In this document: positions 25,114 through 36,800 of the stretch, one piece after another | How positions within the stretch are numbered: the first letter of the stretch is position 1 | Layout: every line of letters starts with the position of its first letter | From: Streptomyces chryseus | GTDB lineage: Bacteria > Actinomycetota > Actinomycetes > Streptomycetales > Streptomycetaceae | Reading direction: 5' to 3' | Length of the DNA: 64,000 nucleotides | Assembly: GCF_014650755.1 (NCBI RefSeq) | Contig: NZ_BMVO01000011.1 | Coordinates: 140,505-204,504 of the forward strand | Program-made: the position numbers and the translations under genes | Notes under the pieces: model-generated | Told to the model about the DNA's origin: nothing | Seen by the model: only the letters and a program-made list of their open reading frames with translations | The model's database searches: none

Positions 25114-25920
25114 ATGCTGCTCACCATCGACGTCGGCAACACCCACACCGTCCTCGGCCTGTTCGACGGGGAGGAGATCGTCGAGCACTGGCGCATCTCC
25201 ACCGACGCCCGCCGCACGGCGGACGAGCTCGCCGTACTCCTCCAGGGCCTCATGGGCATGCACCCGCTCCTGGGCGACGAACTGGGCGACGGGATCGAGG
25301 GCATCGCGATCTGCTCGACCGTGCCGTCCGTGCTGCACGAGCTGCGCGAGGTGACCCGCCGGTACTACGGCGACGTCCCCGCCGTGCTCGTCGAGCCGGG
25401 CATCAAGACGGGCGTGCCGATCCTGATGGACAACCCGAAGGAGGTCGGCGCCGACCGCATCATCAACGCGGTCGCGGCGGTCGAGCTCTACGGCGGCCCG
25501 GCGATCGTCGTGGACTTCGGCACGGCGACGACCTTCGACGCGGTGTCGGCGCGCGGTGAGTACACGGGCGGTGTGATCGCCCCGGGCATCGAGATCTCGG
25601 TCGAGGCGCTCGGTGTCAAGGGCGCCCAGCTCCGCAAGATCGAGCTGGCCCGGCCGCGCAGCGTGATCGGCAAGAACACCGTCGAGGCCATGCAGTCGGG
25701 CATCGTCTACGGCTTCGCGGGCCAGGTCGACGGCGTCGCGCAGCGCATGGCCCGTGAACTCGTGGGCCCCGACGGCGACCCGGACGACGTGACGGTCATC
25801 GCCACGGGCGGCCTGGCGCCGATGGTGCTCGGCGAGTCCTCGGAGATCGACGAGCACGAGCCGTGGCTGACCCTGATCGGCCTGCGGCTGGTGTACGAGC
25901 GCAACGTCGCCCGGATGTGA
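25114..25920 (+). CDS. coaX: Type III pantothenate kinase
   Basis: CoaX phosphorylates pantothenate with ATP, the first committed step of CoA synthesis. The 268-residue product has the ASKHA phosphate motif LTIDVGNTHTVLGLF at the N-terminus, the GADRIINAVAA segment and the second phosphate motif VDFGTATTFDAV with catalytic Asp near residue 31 and around 132, and GGVIAPGI. It follows nadC by three bases and ends the operon that also contains panC, so pantothenate synthesis and use are encoded together with NAD synthesis. Type III enzymes are not feedback-inhibited by CoA. Confidence 0.96.
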   Translation: MLLTIDVGNTHTVLGLFDGEEIVEHWRISTDARRTADELAVLLQGLMGMHPLLGDELGDGIEGIAICSTVPSVLHELREVTRRYYGDVPAVLVEPGIKTGVPILMDNPKEVGADRIINAVAAVELYGGPAIVVDFGTATTFDAVSARGEYTGGVIAPGIEISVEALGVKGAQLRKIELARPRSVIGKNTVEAMQSGIVYGFAGQVDGVAQRMARELVGPDGDPDDVTVIATGGLAPMVLGESSEIDEHEPWLTLIGLRLVYERNVARM

Positions 25921-26066
25921 CCCCGGCGGGCCGTCCGCCGCGGTGAGTGCGGTGGGCCGCCCGCCCCGGCCCCGGCCTCGCCCCACTCCGCTCACGGTCG
26001 GGCGCTCGCCGCGCCGCCATAGATCAATTAAGCAGATTTTGTCCGTTTAGCGCGTATTGTCACCAC

Positions 26067-26663
26067 ATGCCCACGCCCTACGGATCCCGTGGCGGAATGG
26101 CGTTCGGCGCGAACGAGCTGCGTGTGCTCCGACGCGCCCTCGCCATCGCCCTCCATCCCGCGTCACTTTCCGACGAAGACGTCCAGGACTGCCTGCGCCT
26201 CGCCGGCGCCCTGGACGAGGCGGTCCGCGAGGCGGACCGGCTGCGCGCGTTCCTCCTCGCCGACCTCGCCCGCTACCGCGACGCGCTCCCCGCGGCCGCC
26301 GGCGGCTATCTGGGGCTGCTCCAGGACGCCCTGGCCGCCGGCTATCAGCCCGTCCCCGAGGACCTCGTGGCCCTGCGCGGGCTGCGCGGCACGCCGACGG
26401 GCGCCGCGCTCCTCGACCGCTGCCGGGCCGTGGCGGAGCAGTCCGTACGGGCGCGCCTGGCCGGCCGCAGCGCCGCGCCCCTGCCACGCACCCGGCTGCT
26501 GGCCATCGCGGGCGGCCGCGCCCCGGCCTCCGACGAACCGCCCAAGCCCAAGCAACCGGAGCCCTCCCGCGATCCTTTGGAGCGCCCTATGCCGAAGCCC
26601 TCCGAGGTCTTCCCGCCGCGCAGACGCCCCGAGCCCCCGCGCGAGCAGAGGGCGGCGGGGTAG
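26067..26663 (+). CDS. Conserved actinobacterial protein of unknown function
   Basis: A 198-residue soluble protein that I cannot name. It is mostly helical in appearance (NELRVLRRALAIALHP, DLARYRDALPAAAGGYLGLLQDAL) with a Pro/Arg-rich tail from about residue 165. The start at 26067 is only six bases after TATTGT, which could be a -10 element, so the mRNA may be leaderless; the 60 bases before it are AT-rich for this genome. It is followed after 14 bases by a small membrane-protein gene, probably in the same transcript. Confidence 0.72.
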   Translation: MPTPYGSRGGMAFGANELRVLRRALAIALHPASLSDEDVQDCLRLAGALDEAVREADRLRAFLLADLARYRDALPAAAGGYLGLLQDALAAGYQPVPEDLVALRGLRGTPTGAALLDRCRAVAEQSVRARLAGRSAAPLPRTRLLAIAGGRAPASDEPPKPKQPEPSRDPLERPMPKPSEVFPPRRRPEPPREQRAAG

Positions 26664-26677
26664 CTACCCTGGACGGC

Positions 26678-26863
26678 ATGGACTACGTTTCCGCGCTCCT
26701 GCCCCCCGTGGTGATGGCCGCGTTCTTCATCGCTCTGGTCACGACGATCGTCAAGACGCAGGGCGGCTCCAACAAGGCCAAGGAAGACGCGGCCGTGGAC
26801 GCCACGCTCGCCCGGGCCGAGAGCGCCCGCCAGGCGGGCCGGCCCAACCCCGGCGACGCCTGA
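26678..26863 (+). CDS. Small single-pass membrane protein
   Basis: A 61-residue protein with one membrane segment (about residues 4-26, SALLPPVVMAAFFIALVTTIV) and a charged cytosolic tail (KTQGGSNKAKEDAA). It lies 14 bases after the preceding gene and ends before a strong terminator, so the two form a unit. No function is known to me. The composition and position are conserved in Streptomyces as I remember. Confidence 0.68.
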   Translation: MDYVSALLPPVVMAAFFIALVTTIVKTQGGSNKAKEDAAVDATLARAESARQAGRPNPGDA

Positions 26864-26882
26864 CAGGCACCGCGCTGCACGA

Positions 26883-26917
26883 GGGCGTACGGCTCATTTC
26901 GAGCCGTACGCCCTTTT
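26883..26917 (+). terminator. Rho-independent terminator
   Basis: GGGCGTACGGCTC pairs perfectly with GAGCCGTACGCCC (13 bp) around an ATTTC loop, followed by TTTT. It closes the two-gene unit at 26067-26863 and isolates the BlaI-type gene. Confidence 0.9.
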
Positions 26918-26967
26918 CGCTGCGCAAATAACCAGCCATCACCGATTTCTCCTACTATGGTGGCGCT

Positions 26968-27474
26968 GTGCCTCGCCAATTGGGAGAGCTGGAAGACGTC
27001 GTCATGACGCGCGTGTGGCAGTGGAACCGACCGGTCACCGTCAGGGAAGTCCTGGAAGACCTTCAGAAGGAACGGTCCATCGCCTACACCACCGTCATGA
27101 CCGTAATGGACAATCTCCATCAGAAGGGCTGGGTCCGCAGGGAAGTCGAGGGCCGCGCCTATAGATATACGGCTGTCTCCACCCGCGCCGCCTACTCGGC
27201 CGCACTGATGAACGAAGCCTGGTCGACGAGTGACAACCCCGCGGCGGCCCTTGTCGCCTTCTTCGGCATGATGTCGGCGGAGCAGCGGGATGCACTGGAA
27301 GACGCGATGCGCGTCGTTCAGCGCACCGATCCCGTGGCGGAACCGGCGGCAGAAGCGGAACCCGCCCCGGAACCAGCGGGAGAAGCCGCCGGAGAAGTCG
27401 TGGGAGAACCGGCCGCGGAACCCGCCGCCGGCCCCGCGGAGGGTGCCGGGGGTCCCGAGGGCCCGGGGCGATAG
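26968..27474 (+). CDS. BlaI/MecI-family transcriptional repressor
   Basis: A 168-residue protein. Its first 120 residues match BlaI/MecI: LGELEDVVMTRVWQWNRPVTVREVLEDL, then the winged helix with YTTVMTVMDNLHQKGWV and RREVEGRAYRYTA. The last 50 residues are an acidic, Pro/Ala-rich repeat-like tail (EPAAEAEPAPEPAGEAAGE) not needed for DNA binding. Classical partners are BlaR1/MecR1 sensor proteases that cleave the repressor, but none is adjacent. It is followed after nine bases by a GNAT gene, which may be its target. Start is a GTG at 26968. Confidence 0.9.
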   Translation: MPRQLGELEDVVMTRVWQWNRPVTVREVLEDLQKERSIAYTTVMTVMDNLHQKGWVRREVEGRAYRYTAVSTRAAYSAALMNEAWSTSDNPAAALVAFFGMMSAEQRDALEDAMRVVQRTDPVAEPAAEAEPAPEPAGEAAGEVVGEPAAEPAAGPAEGAGGPEGPGR

Positions 27475-27483
27475 CGTCGACGT

Positions 27484-28002
27484 ATGCCGTCAGAGCAAAA
27501 AGCCATCACCGTCCGGCGGGCGAGGACCAGTGATGTGCCTTCCGTACGCCGTCTCGTCGACACGTACGCGCAGAACCGCATCCTGCTCGACAAAGCGAAC
27601 GTGACGCTTTACGAGGACATCCAGGAGTTCTGGGTCGCCGAACGCGACGAGGACGCCGCCGTGATCGGCTGCGGCGCGCTGCACGTCATGTGGGAAGACC
27701 TCGCCGAAGTGCGCACTCTCGCCGTCGATCCCTCCTTCAAGGGCGCCGGAGTGGGGCACCAGGTGCTGGGCAAGCTGCTCCAGACCGCGCGCTGGCTCGG
27801 CGTGCGCAAGGTTTTCTGCCTCACCTTCGAAGTCGACTTCTTCATGAAGCACGGCTTCGTGGAGATCGGAGAGGCGCCGGTCGACACAGATGTGTACAGC
27901 GAGCTGCTGCGTTCCTATGACGAGGGCGTTGCGGAGTTCCTCGGTCTCGAACGGGTGAAGCCGAACACCTTGGGCAACAGCCGGATGCTTCTGCACCTGT
28001 GA
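27484..28002 (+). CDS. GNAT acetyltransferase, putative amino-acid N-acetyltransferase (ArgA-like)
   Basis: A 172-residue GNAT protein. The acetyl-CoA loop is VDPSFKGAGVGHQVLGKLL near residue 83; before it lie the beta strands AAVIGCGALHVMWEDLAEVRTLAV. This short single-domain type resembles the N-acetylglutamate synthase domain of ArgA and the actinobacterial/mycobacterial short synthases. It may start arginine synthesis by acetylating glutamate. It is next to a BlaI-type repressor gene, probably in one transcript. Confidence 0.85.
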   Translation: MPSEQKAITVRRARTSDVPSVRRLVDTYAQNRILLDKANVTLYEDIQEFWVAERDEDAAVIGCGALHVMWEDLAEVRTLAVDPSFKGAGVGHQVLGKLLQTARWLGVRKVFCLTFEVDFFMKHGFVEIGEAPVDTDVYSELLRSYDEGVAEFLGLERVKPNTLGNSRMLLHL

Positions 28003-28146
28003 TCGCCGGAAGCCGCCAGAGCCCTATGTCCGAAACGCGCACGTTTCCCGTCTTCTCGCGGTACTGAACCTCCGCCGGGGGTTTGTGTTTTCCAGGGAAA
28101 AGCGGTTTCCTTTCCGCGTACTGCATTTTCGATGAAAGGAAATCCG

Positions 28147-28482
28147 GTGGCGCAGAAGGTTCAGGTCCTTCTTGTCGATGACCTCGACGGCGGCGAGGCG
28201 GACGAGACCGTGACGTTCGCTCTGGACGGCAAGACCTACGAGATCGACCTCACCACCGCGAACGCGGACAAGCTCCGTGGCCTGCTCGACCCGTACACCA
28301 AGAGCGGCCGGCGCACCGGTGGCCGTGCGGCTTCCGGTCGCGGCAAGACGCGCGCCGCCACGGGCGGCAACCAGAACACCGCCGAGATCCGTAAGTGGGC
28401 CAAGGCGAACGGCTACAACGTGAATGACCGCGGCCGCGTCCCGGCCGACATCCGCGAGGCCTACGAGAAGGCCAACGGCTGA
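28147..28482 (+). CDS. lsr2: Lsr2 nucleoid-associated protein
   Basis: Lsr2 binds AT-rich DNA and silences horizontally acquired and specialised-metabolism genes, acting like H-NS. The 111-residue product has the N-terminal oligomerisation domain (AQKVQVLLVDDLDGGEADETV, then FALDGKTYEIDLT) and the C-terminal DNA-binding domain with IRKWAKANGYNVNDRGRVP, in which RGR inserts in the minor groove. The GTG at 28147 has AAAGGA just upstream; the ATG at 28132 would add five residues not found in the family. The last 22 bases overlap the end of the converging unknown gene. The 140 bases upstream are AT-rich for this genome and could hold an autoregulatory site. Confidence 0.97.
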   Translation: MAQKVQVLLVDDLDGGEADETVTFALDGKTYEIDLTTANADKLRGLLDPYTKSGRRTGGRAASGRGKTRAATGGNQNTAEIRKWAKANGYNVNDRGRVPADIREAYEKANG

Positions 28483-29051
28483 GCATTCGCGTGAGCGGAA
28501 TTCGTACGCGACAACCGGGCCCGGTGGCATTCCGTCGCCGCCGTGCCCACAAGACGTACGAGATCGGGTGTTTCCCCACGGCACCCGAGTCCGGCGAAGG
28601 CCGGCAGGGTCGGTTCCACCTCGTGCCGCGGCTCGGGGGGCCGCAGCCATACGGCGGCCCCCTGCGCGCCGGCCCAGCCCGGCGGTGAGGGCGCGGTCAT
28701 CCGCCCGCCCGCGCCCAGGGCCCGCAGATCGAGGGCCACGCCGCCCCACTCCAGCCAGTCGAGCAGGCCGGGCAGCTCCTCGGCGCTCCCGGCTGCCACC
28801 AGCAGCCGCATTCGCCGCCCCATGAGCGCCGCGGGACCCGTGAGCCCCGCGTGACGCCGCAGTACGGCGAGACCCGCGTCCGCGGGCAGCTCCAGGACGT
28901 CGAAGCGCAGGCCGGTCAGCAGCCGCACCGGAAGACCCCGGGCGCCCGCCGCGGTGGCCCAGCCCAGCTCGGTCTCGTACCACTGCGCGATACGGTCTTC
29001 GAGCGAGGGCTGCGACAGCGGCGTGCGCGGGGGCGGAACCGTGGGCGTCAT
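28461..29051 (-). CDS. Conserved Streptomyces protein (SCO3374-like), unknown function
   Basis: A 196-residue protein matching my memory of the SCO3374 family, found next to lsr2 in Streptomyces. It has an N-terminal ED-x-I-x-QWYETELGWATA segment and a later GVALDLRALGAGGRM. The general layout recalls the N-terminal domain of bifunctional DNA primase/polymerase-type proteins (small molecules of about 200 residues in Streptomyces), but I see no intact DxD-type motif, so no enzymatic role is claimed. Its 3' end overlaps lsr2 by 22 bases on the opposite strand. Confidence 0.7.
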   Translation of the reverse strand: MTPTVPPPRTPLSQPSLEDRIAQWYETELGWATAAGARGLPVRLLTGLRFDVLELPADAGLAVLRRHAGLTGPAALMGRRMRLLVAAGSAEELPGLLDWLEWGGVALDLRALGAGGRMTAPSPPGWAGAQGAAVWLRPPEPRHEVEPTLPAFAGLGCRGETPDLVRLVGTAATECHRARLSRTNSAHANAQPLAFS

Positions 29052-29482
29052 GTCCGGACCAACTCCTGAAACGCTCCGGAGTTACGCTGCGTGGGCGACC
29101 GACCGCGCTGCGTGGCCGACGCGGGGGCGTGCGGAGGCATTCGGCGGCGCAAGGATGTTCGCCCGTAGCTGAGGGAACTGGCGCGCGCCGCATGGAGTGT
29201 CAGTGCTTACGGGTAAGACATTCCTAGTGGGAAAGGGTCGACACGCCTGCCGGACCGTCTCACGTTCGCCATCGGCGTAGTGGCTGTACGGGTATCTGCT
29301 TGGCCTGCGGGAACATCGTCTCCCACCATCAGGTTGGAGCAGGTGTCGGCTGTTCGGGGCAGGAGGCCAAGGACGGGTGTCGGCAGTTGGAATGAGCTGT
29401 CCTGCCCAGCGGGACTAGCATGCGGAAGGACAGGGAGGGGACCGACCCCTAACTGCCTGACCGCTCTGAGGAGCGATTAACG
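29052..29482 (+). promoter_or_regulatory. Regulatory region upstream of clpC
   Basis: This 431-base region has no gene. It contains a sigma-R-like promoter at 29310-29335 and GGAGCGATTAACG as a ribosome-site region before the ATG at 29483. The sequence GTTCGC-N10-GGGAAC at 29154-29175 is a loose dyad but does not match the ClgR box well enough to call. The rest holds nothing else I can identify. Confidence 0.6.
29310..29335 (+). promoter_or_regulatory. Sigma-R-type promoter candidate for clpC
   Basis: GGGAAC (29309-29314) is followed, after exactly 18 bases, by GTT (29333-29335). This is the GGAAY-N18-GTT pattern of the Streptomyces thiol-stress sigma factor SigR; clpC is a known SigR target in S. 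coelicolor to my knowledge. Transcription would start near 29342, leaving a leader of about 140 bases. Confidence 0.6.
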
Positions 29483-32011
<2,529 letters not shown>

Positions 32012-32031
32012 CCGCGACCTGAGCATCTGAA

Positions 32032-32067
32032 GGGGTGGCCCCGGAACGAAAGTTCCGGGGCCACCCC
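32032..32067. terminator. Strong terminator between clpC and dacB
   Basis: A perfect 16-bp stem (GGGGTGGCCCCGGAAC with GTTCCGGGGCCACCCC) closes on a GAAA tetraloop and is followed by TTTCT. It serves the converging clpC and dacB genes. Confidence 0.92.
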
Positions 32068-32080
32068 TTTCTCGCGTTGC

Positions 32081-33748
32081 TCAGCAGGGGGCGGGCTTGC
32101 GCCAGGAGCATTCGAGGGACGCGTCGGCCGCCCCGGCGGGCGGAGCGACGGCGCGGGGAGAGGTGGGGCGTACGAGGGTCGTGCGGGTCTCGGTGGAGGA
32201 GGCGAGGGTGGTCACGATCGCGTCCTCGACGCTCTTCACGGACGCCGCCAGGTGGTTGTTGAGGACGATGCTGAAGACCAGCTCGCGACCGCCCGCGTCC
32301 GTGACGTATCCGGAGAGCCCGGAGGCGCCCGTCAGGGTGCCCGTCTTGGCGCGGGCGTTCAGGGCGGCGGGGGTCTTGCACATCCGGGAGCGGAGGGTGC
32401 CGCCGATCGCGCGGTCCGGGTCGCAGGCGACGGGGAGGGACGCGTACCAGTCGGCGTACCAGGGCGCGGTGCGCACGGCGAGGAGGAGCTTGGCGAGCTG
32501 GGCGGCCGGAATGGTGTTCATGCGGGACAGGCCCGAACCGTCGACCTGCCGGAGCGTGGCCGTGTCGACGCCTTCCTTCTTGAGGTACGCCGAGATGCCG
32601 GCCAGGCCCGCGCTCCAGGTGCCGTCGCCGGTCGTCTCGTAGCCGATGGTCTTGGTGAGGGCCTCGGCGTGCATGTTGTTGGACAGCTTCATGAAGGGGC
32701 GCACCAGTTCCTTCAGCGGCATGGAGGTGTGGGTGGCCAGGGGCTTGGCGTCCTTGGGGGTGGGGCGGCCCAGGCGGGTGGGTCCGGTGACGCGTACGCC
32801 GTGGCTGTTCAGCGCGTCGGCGAAGACGGCCGCGGCGTAACCGGTCGGCTCCCAGACGCTGACCCACTCCTTGGCGGGGGCGGCGCCGACCGGGATCTCA
32901 CCGGTGACGACGACCGTGTTCGAGCCGTGCTCGCGTTCGACGGTGAGCGTCCGGGGCCGGCCGGCGGGGACGGTCGTCGCGCGGACGTCGAGGTCGACGT
33001 AGTCCGTGCGCGGGGTGAGCCGGAGCGTGGGCTCGGCCCCGGGCTCGGCGCCGGGGGACGCCTCGACGATGACCGAGCCGGCGTCGTAGTCGGTGTCCGG
33101 GGCGACGGTCAGCGCCGAGATGGGAGCGGAGTAGTACGACGATTCGTCGTCGGCGGCCCAGGAGCGGCCCAGGCGCTGGGTGTCGAAGCGGGTGTCGTCG
33201 GCGACGAGGCGGCCGGTGACGCGCCTGATGCCGGAGGCGGCGACCTGGCGGGCGAGTGCGTCGTAGTCCGCGGCGAGGGCGGTGGGGTCGCCGGTGCCGC
33301 GCAGATAGAGGTCGCCGCGCAGGACGGAGCCCCGGCGGGTGCCGGTGGCGAGGGCGTCCGTGCGGTAGCGGTAGTCGGGCCCGAGGACGGCCATCGCGGC
33401 GGCGGAGGTCGGCAGCTTGGTGTTGGAGGCGGGCATGAGGCGGTCGGAGCCGTCGCGCTGGTAGAGCGTCTCGCCGGTGGCGGCGTCGGCCACGACGACG
33501 CTCGCGGCCGCGCCGTCGAGGCGGGCGTCGGTGAGGATGGTGTCGATCGCGCCCTTGATCCCGGAGTCGGAGGGCCCGGCGACGGTCGCGCCGGACGAAC
33601 TCCAGGCCAGCGCACAGGCCACCACGACGGCCAGCGGCCACGTGCGGGGTCGGGTGCGGGGGCGGGCGGGCGTGCGGGTGGCCGTGGGGGCGGAGGCGCT
33701 GTGCGAACGGAGCATGCGGCGCGGGGCGCGGATCACGGGTCTGCTCAT
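32081..33748 (-). CDS. dacB: D-alanyl-D-alanine carboxypeptidase/endopeptidase (PBP4, peptidase S13)
   Basis: A 555-residue extracytoplasmic enzyme that trims or opens peptidoglycan crosslinks. The N-terminal signal has a long Arg-rich region and a hydrophobic core (LAVVVACALAWSSSGA) near residue 40-52. The S-x-x-K motif is SNTK in PASNTKLPTSAA (about residue 107), the S-x-N motif is SNN in KLSNNMHAEA, and the KTG box is in RAKTGTLTGAS. All three penicillin-binding motifs are intact. A C-terminal tail with a Cys pair (residues about 548 and 555) follows. It converges with clpC; upstream on the same strand is the NACHT gene. Confidence 0.95.
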   Translation of the reverse strand: MSRPVIRAPRRMLRSHSASAPTATRTPARPRTRPRTWPLAVVVACALAWSSSGATVAGPSDSGIKGAIDTILTDARLDGAAASVVVADAATGETLYQRDGSDRLMPASNTKLPTSAAAMAVLGPDYRYRTDALATGTRRGSVLRGDLYLRGTGDPTALAADYDALARQVAASGIRRVTGRLVADDTRFDTQRLGRSWAADDESSYYSAPISALTVAPDTDYDAGSVIVEASPGAEPGAEPTLRLTPRTDYVDLDVRATTVPAGRPRTLTVEREHGSNTVVVTGEIPVGAAPAKEWVSVWEPTGYAAAVFADALNSHGVRVTGPTRLGRPTPKDAKPLATHTSMPLKELVRPFMKLSNNMHAEALTKTIGYETTGDGTWSAGLAGISAYLKKEGVDTATLRQVDGSGLSRMNTIPAAQLAKLLLAVRTAPWYADWYASLPVACDPDRAIGGTLRSRMCKTPAALNARAKTGTLTGASGLSGYVTDAGGRELVFSIVLNNHLAASVKSVEDAIVTTLASSTETRTTLVRPTSPRAVAPPAGAADASLECSWRKPAPC

Positions 33749-33806
33749 GGCACAGGAGCATCCCGGACGGGCGCGGCGGGGGGAAGGAGGCGCGTGCCGG
33801 GCGTGG

Positions 33807-36800
33807 TCAGTCGACGGTGACGGCGCCGAGACCGGTCACCTCGACCGCTGGGCCGAGTACGTCCAGGCCCCGGAGCCGGCCGCCGCGGTTCCCGAACGGG
33901 ACGGAGAGCCGCCGCAGGCCGGGCAGCGCGGCCAGGGCCGGCACGTCCAGGTGCTCGTCCGGCGAGGTGACGGTCAGCGTGTGGAGCGCGGGAAAGAGCC
34001 GGGTGACGGTCCGCACGACCCCAGGGGGGAGGTCCCCGCGCAGGATGAGCTGGCGGACCGACGGCGCCGTGAGGGAGCCCGGAGCCGACGCCAGGGACGC
34101 GGCGTACAGGTGCAGGAGCCGCAGGTCGGGCAGGAGCGCGATCTCCCGCCAGTCCGCCGCGCTGTGCGGGCCGCCGTGCTGTCCGAGGGTCAGCACCTGG
34201 AGCCGCTGGAGCCTCCCGAGCCCCTCCAGGCCGCCGGGCAGCGTGCTCGCCGGCTTCAGGCTCACATCGGTCAGCGGCGCGGCGGCGGGCAGGCCGGACA
34301 CCGGTGGGAGGCCGGCGCCGCCGAGGCGCACGGTGGTGAGCTCCCTCAGCGACGACAGGACGCCGAGGTCCCCTCGGCGGACGTCGTCCAGGTAGAGGGA
34401 GGTCAGCCGGGTGCCCTCCAGCGCCGATAGGTCCGCGAGCGCCGGACAGTCGGAGACGTCCAGGTGGCCGAGGCCCTCCTGACCCCGGAGAAACGCGAGG
34501 GACGTGAGGTTGTCGTTCTCCCGGATCCTGACGCTCTCCAGGGCGGTCGTACGCGCGTACGCACGGAGCCCGTCCGCCGCGAGGCCGCCCCTGGCTTCGA
34601 GCCACGGGCGGCCGCCGAGCCAGGTCAGGGCCGTCAGCTGTGCTTCCGAGGTGACCGTGAAGAACAGACCGCGCGGGTCGAGGTGGGCGATGACCTCGTC
34701 CGCGTACTGCTCCGTGTCGAACCGGCCCCAGGACCAGACCAGTTGGGAGCGGACCGCGTTCGCCGGGTGCGCGCGGAAGCGGGCCAGGAACGGGATCGCG
34801 GCATCCGAGCCGACGTGGGAGGCGGCGATGACGACGAGCGCCGCCTCGTCGTCGTCCACGCCATCGGGTCCCGGCAGCAGGTCGAGGATCATCGGCCCGG
34901 CGGCGGCGAGTTCGCGCGCCGACGGGGCGTCGGCAGGGGGGATCAGCGCCGCCGCGCGGCTCTCGACCTGCCGGCGTACGGCGGGGTCGAGTTCGGCGGC
35001 GTGTTCCAGGCAGGCCGCGGCCAGGAGGTGGACGCGGGCCCGGCCTGTCGCGTCCGTGCGGCAGTCGCCGTACGCGAGGAGATCGGTGAAGAGCTCCGCG
35101 CGCTCGCGTGGCCGCGCATGGGCCACCGACATGCGGACGACGTCCTCCCACTGGTCGTCCGCCGCGTGCTCCACGAGCACCCCGAAGTCGCCCGCGTCCA
35201 CGGCGGCCCGTGCGCCGAGGAAGTCCTGGAAGGTGCGGTGGACGAACTCGACCGTCCCCGGGCCCGGTTCCCGGAGCAGTCCGCTGCGGTGCAGGAAGTG
35301 GTCGAAGACCGCGCGCGCGTCGCCGACCGCTGCCATCTCCGGGACGGCGGGGAGGCTGTCGGCGATGACGCTCTCCGCCCGCGAACGGTCCATCTCCGTA
35401 CGGCCGTTGCGGATCAGCCAGTACGCGAGGCGCTGGAGCAGCTGGATCTGCGGCTCTTCGCGCAGTTCCGGTACGCCCATGTCCCGCTCGCGGTCGCGGC
35501 GCACCAGCAGCATCGACAGAGCGGCCGTGTAGAGGTCCTTGCGGCCGAGCGGCAGGAAACCGCGGCGGTCGCGGTGCAGGGCGCAGATCAGGCCGCACAG
35601 CAGGGGGTTGGTGGCCAGGCGGCCCAGGTCGGCCTTCGTGCGTACCGCCGCCAGGAGCTGGTGCTCGTACCCGCTCAGGGCCGTGTCCTCGTCCGGCGAG
35701 CCGGTTCGCGCCGCCGCGTGCCAGCGCCTGATGAACGCCGCCACGTCGGCGGGGCGCATCGAGGAGAGGGTCAGTTCGGTGAAGTCCTCGTCGGCCAGCC
35801 AGTCCTCCCGTACGGCCGAGGGGCGGGACGTGACGAGCCAGCGGTTGCCCGGGTAGGCGTCGATGAGGTCGGTGAGCCAGGCGCGGGTGCGGGCGCGCTC
35901 GGTGTCCGGGATCTCGTCGATGCCGTCGACGAGCACCAGTCCGCGGCCCGCCGCCAGGACGCGCGCCTCCCAGCCGGCCGGCTGTTCCCCGGCCAGCGGG
36001 GAGCCGACCGCGCCCAGGAAGTCCTTGGGGGCCGGGAGGCGCTCACCGTGGCGGGTGAGCGTGCGCAGCGGGAGGACGAAGGGGACGCGGTCGCGGAGGT
36101 ACGCCATCCGCTCGTCCAGGTCCTGGCGGGCGGCCGACACCGCCAGCCACTGGACCAGTGTGGTCTTGCCGGAGCCGGCCTCGCCGCGCAGCAGGACGCG
36201 GGCGTGGGCGGCGAGGGCCTGGTCGGCGGGGCGGGGGGCCGGGGCGACGGTGTTCAGCTGATCGACCGCGGCCCGCAGGGCGTCTTCCGCGGCGATGGAC
36301 GAGGGCGGGACCCAGCCGCCCCCTTCCTGCGCCGCGGCGTAGGACATGGTGGTGGTCTCCGAGCGCCCGGTCGCCTCCAGGCTCAGGTACGCCGCGTCCA
36401 GCGGCCACCTCCCCGGCGAGTTGCTCAGGTCGATGCCGAAGATCGTCAGCTTGCTGTGCCGCTTTGCCACGTACGCCAGGTAGCGGCGCTCGAACGCCGC
36501 GTCCTGCGCGCCCGGCAGCGGGTGCCGGGCGACCAGCTCGTCCATCTTCGCGACGAGCTCGCCCTGCTGGCGGCTCTGTGCGACCAGGGTCGCCGCGACG
36601 AAGGTCGAGCGCTGGGTGAAGAAGTGCAGGATGTGCAGGCAGGTGGTGTCGAGGAGGCGCTCGTAGAAGTACGTCGCGTCGGCCGACAGGTGGCGCTCGG
36701 GGCCGCCGCTCTCCCGGCGCAGCCGGCGGGCCAGGGCGATGTGGCCCAGCTCCACGGCCTCCACGTCGCTCAGGGTGAGGTCTCCGAGGGCGTACAGCGT

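Noticed and set aside
29154..29175. ClgR box upstream of clpC (GTTCGC ... GGGAAC)
   Set aside because: The spacing and the inner bases do not fit the ClgR consensus as I remember it; left as a loose dyad.
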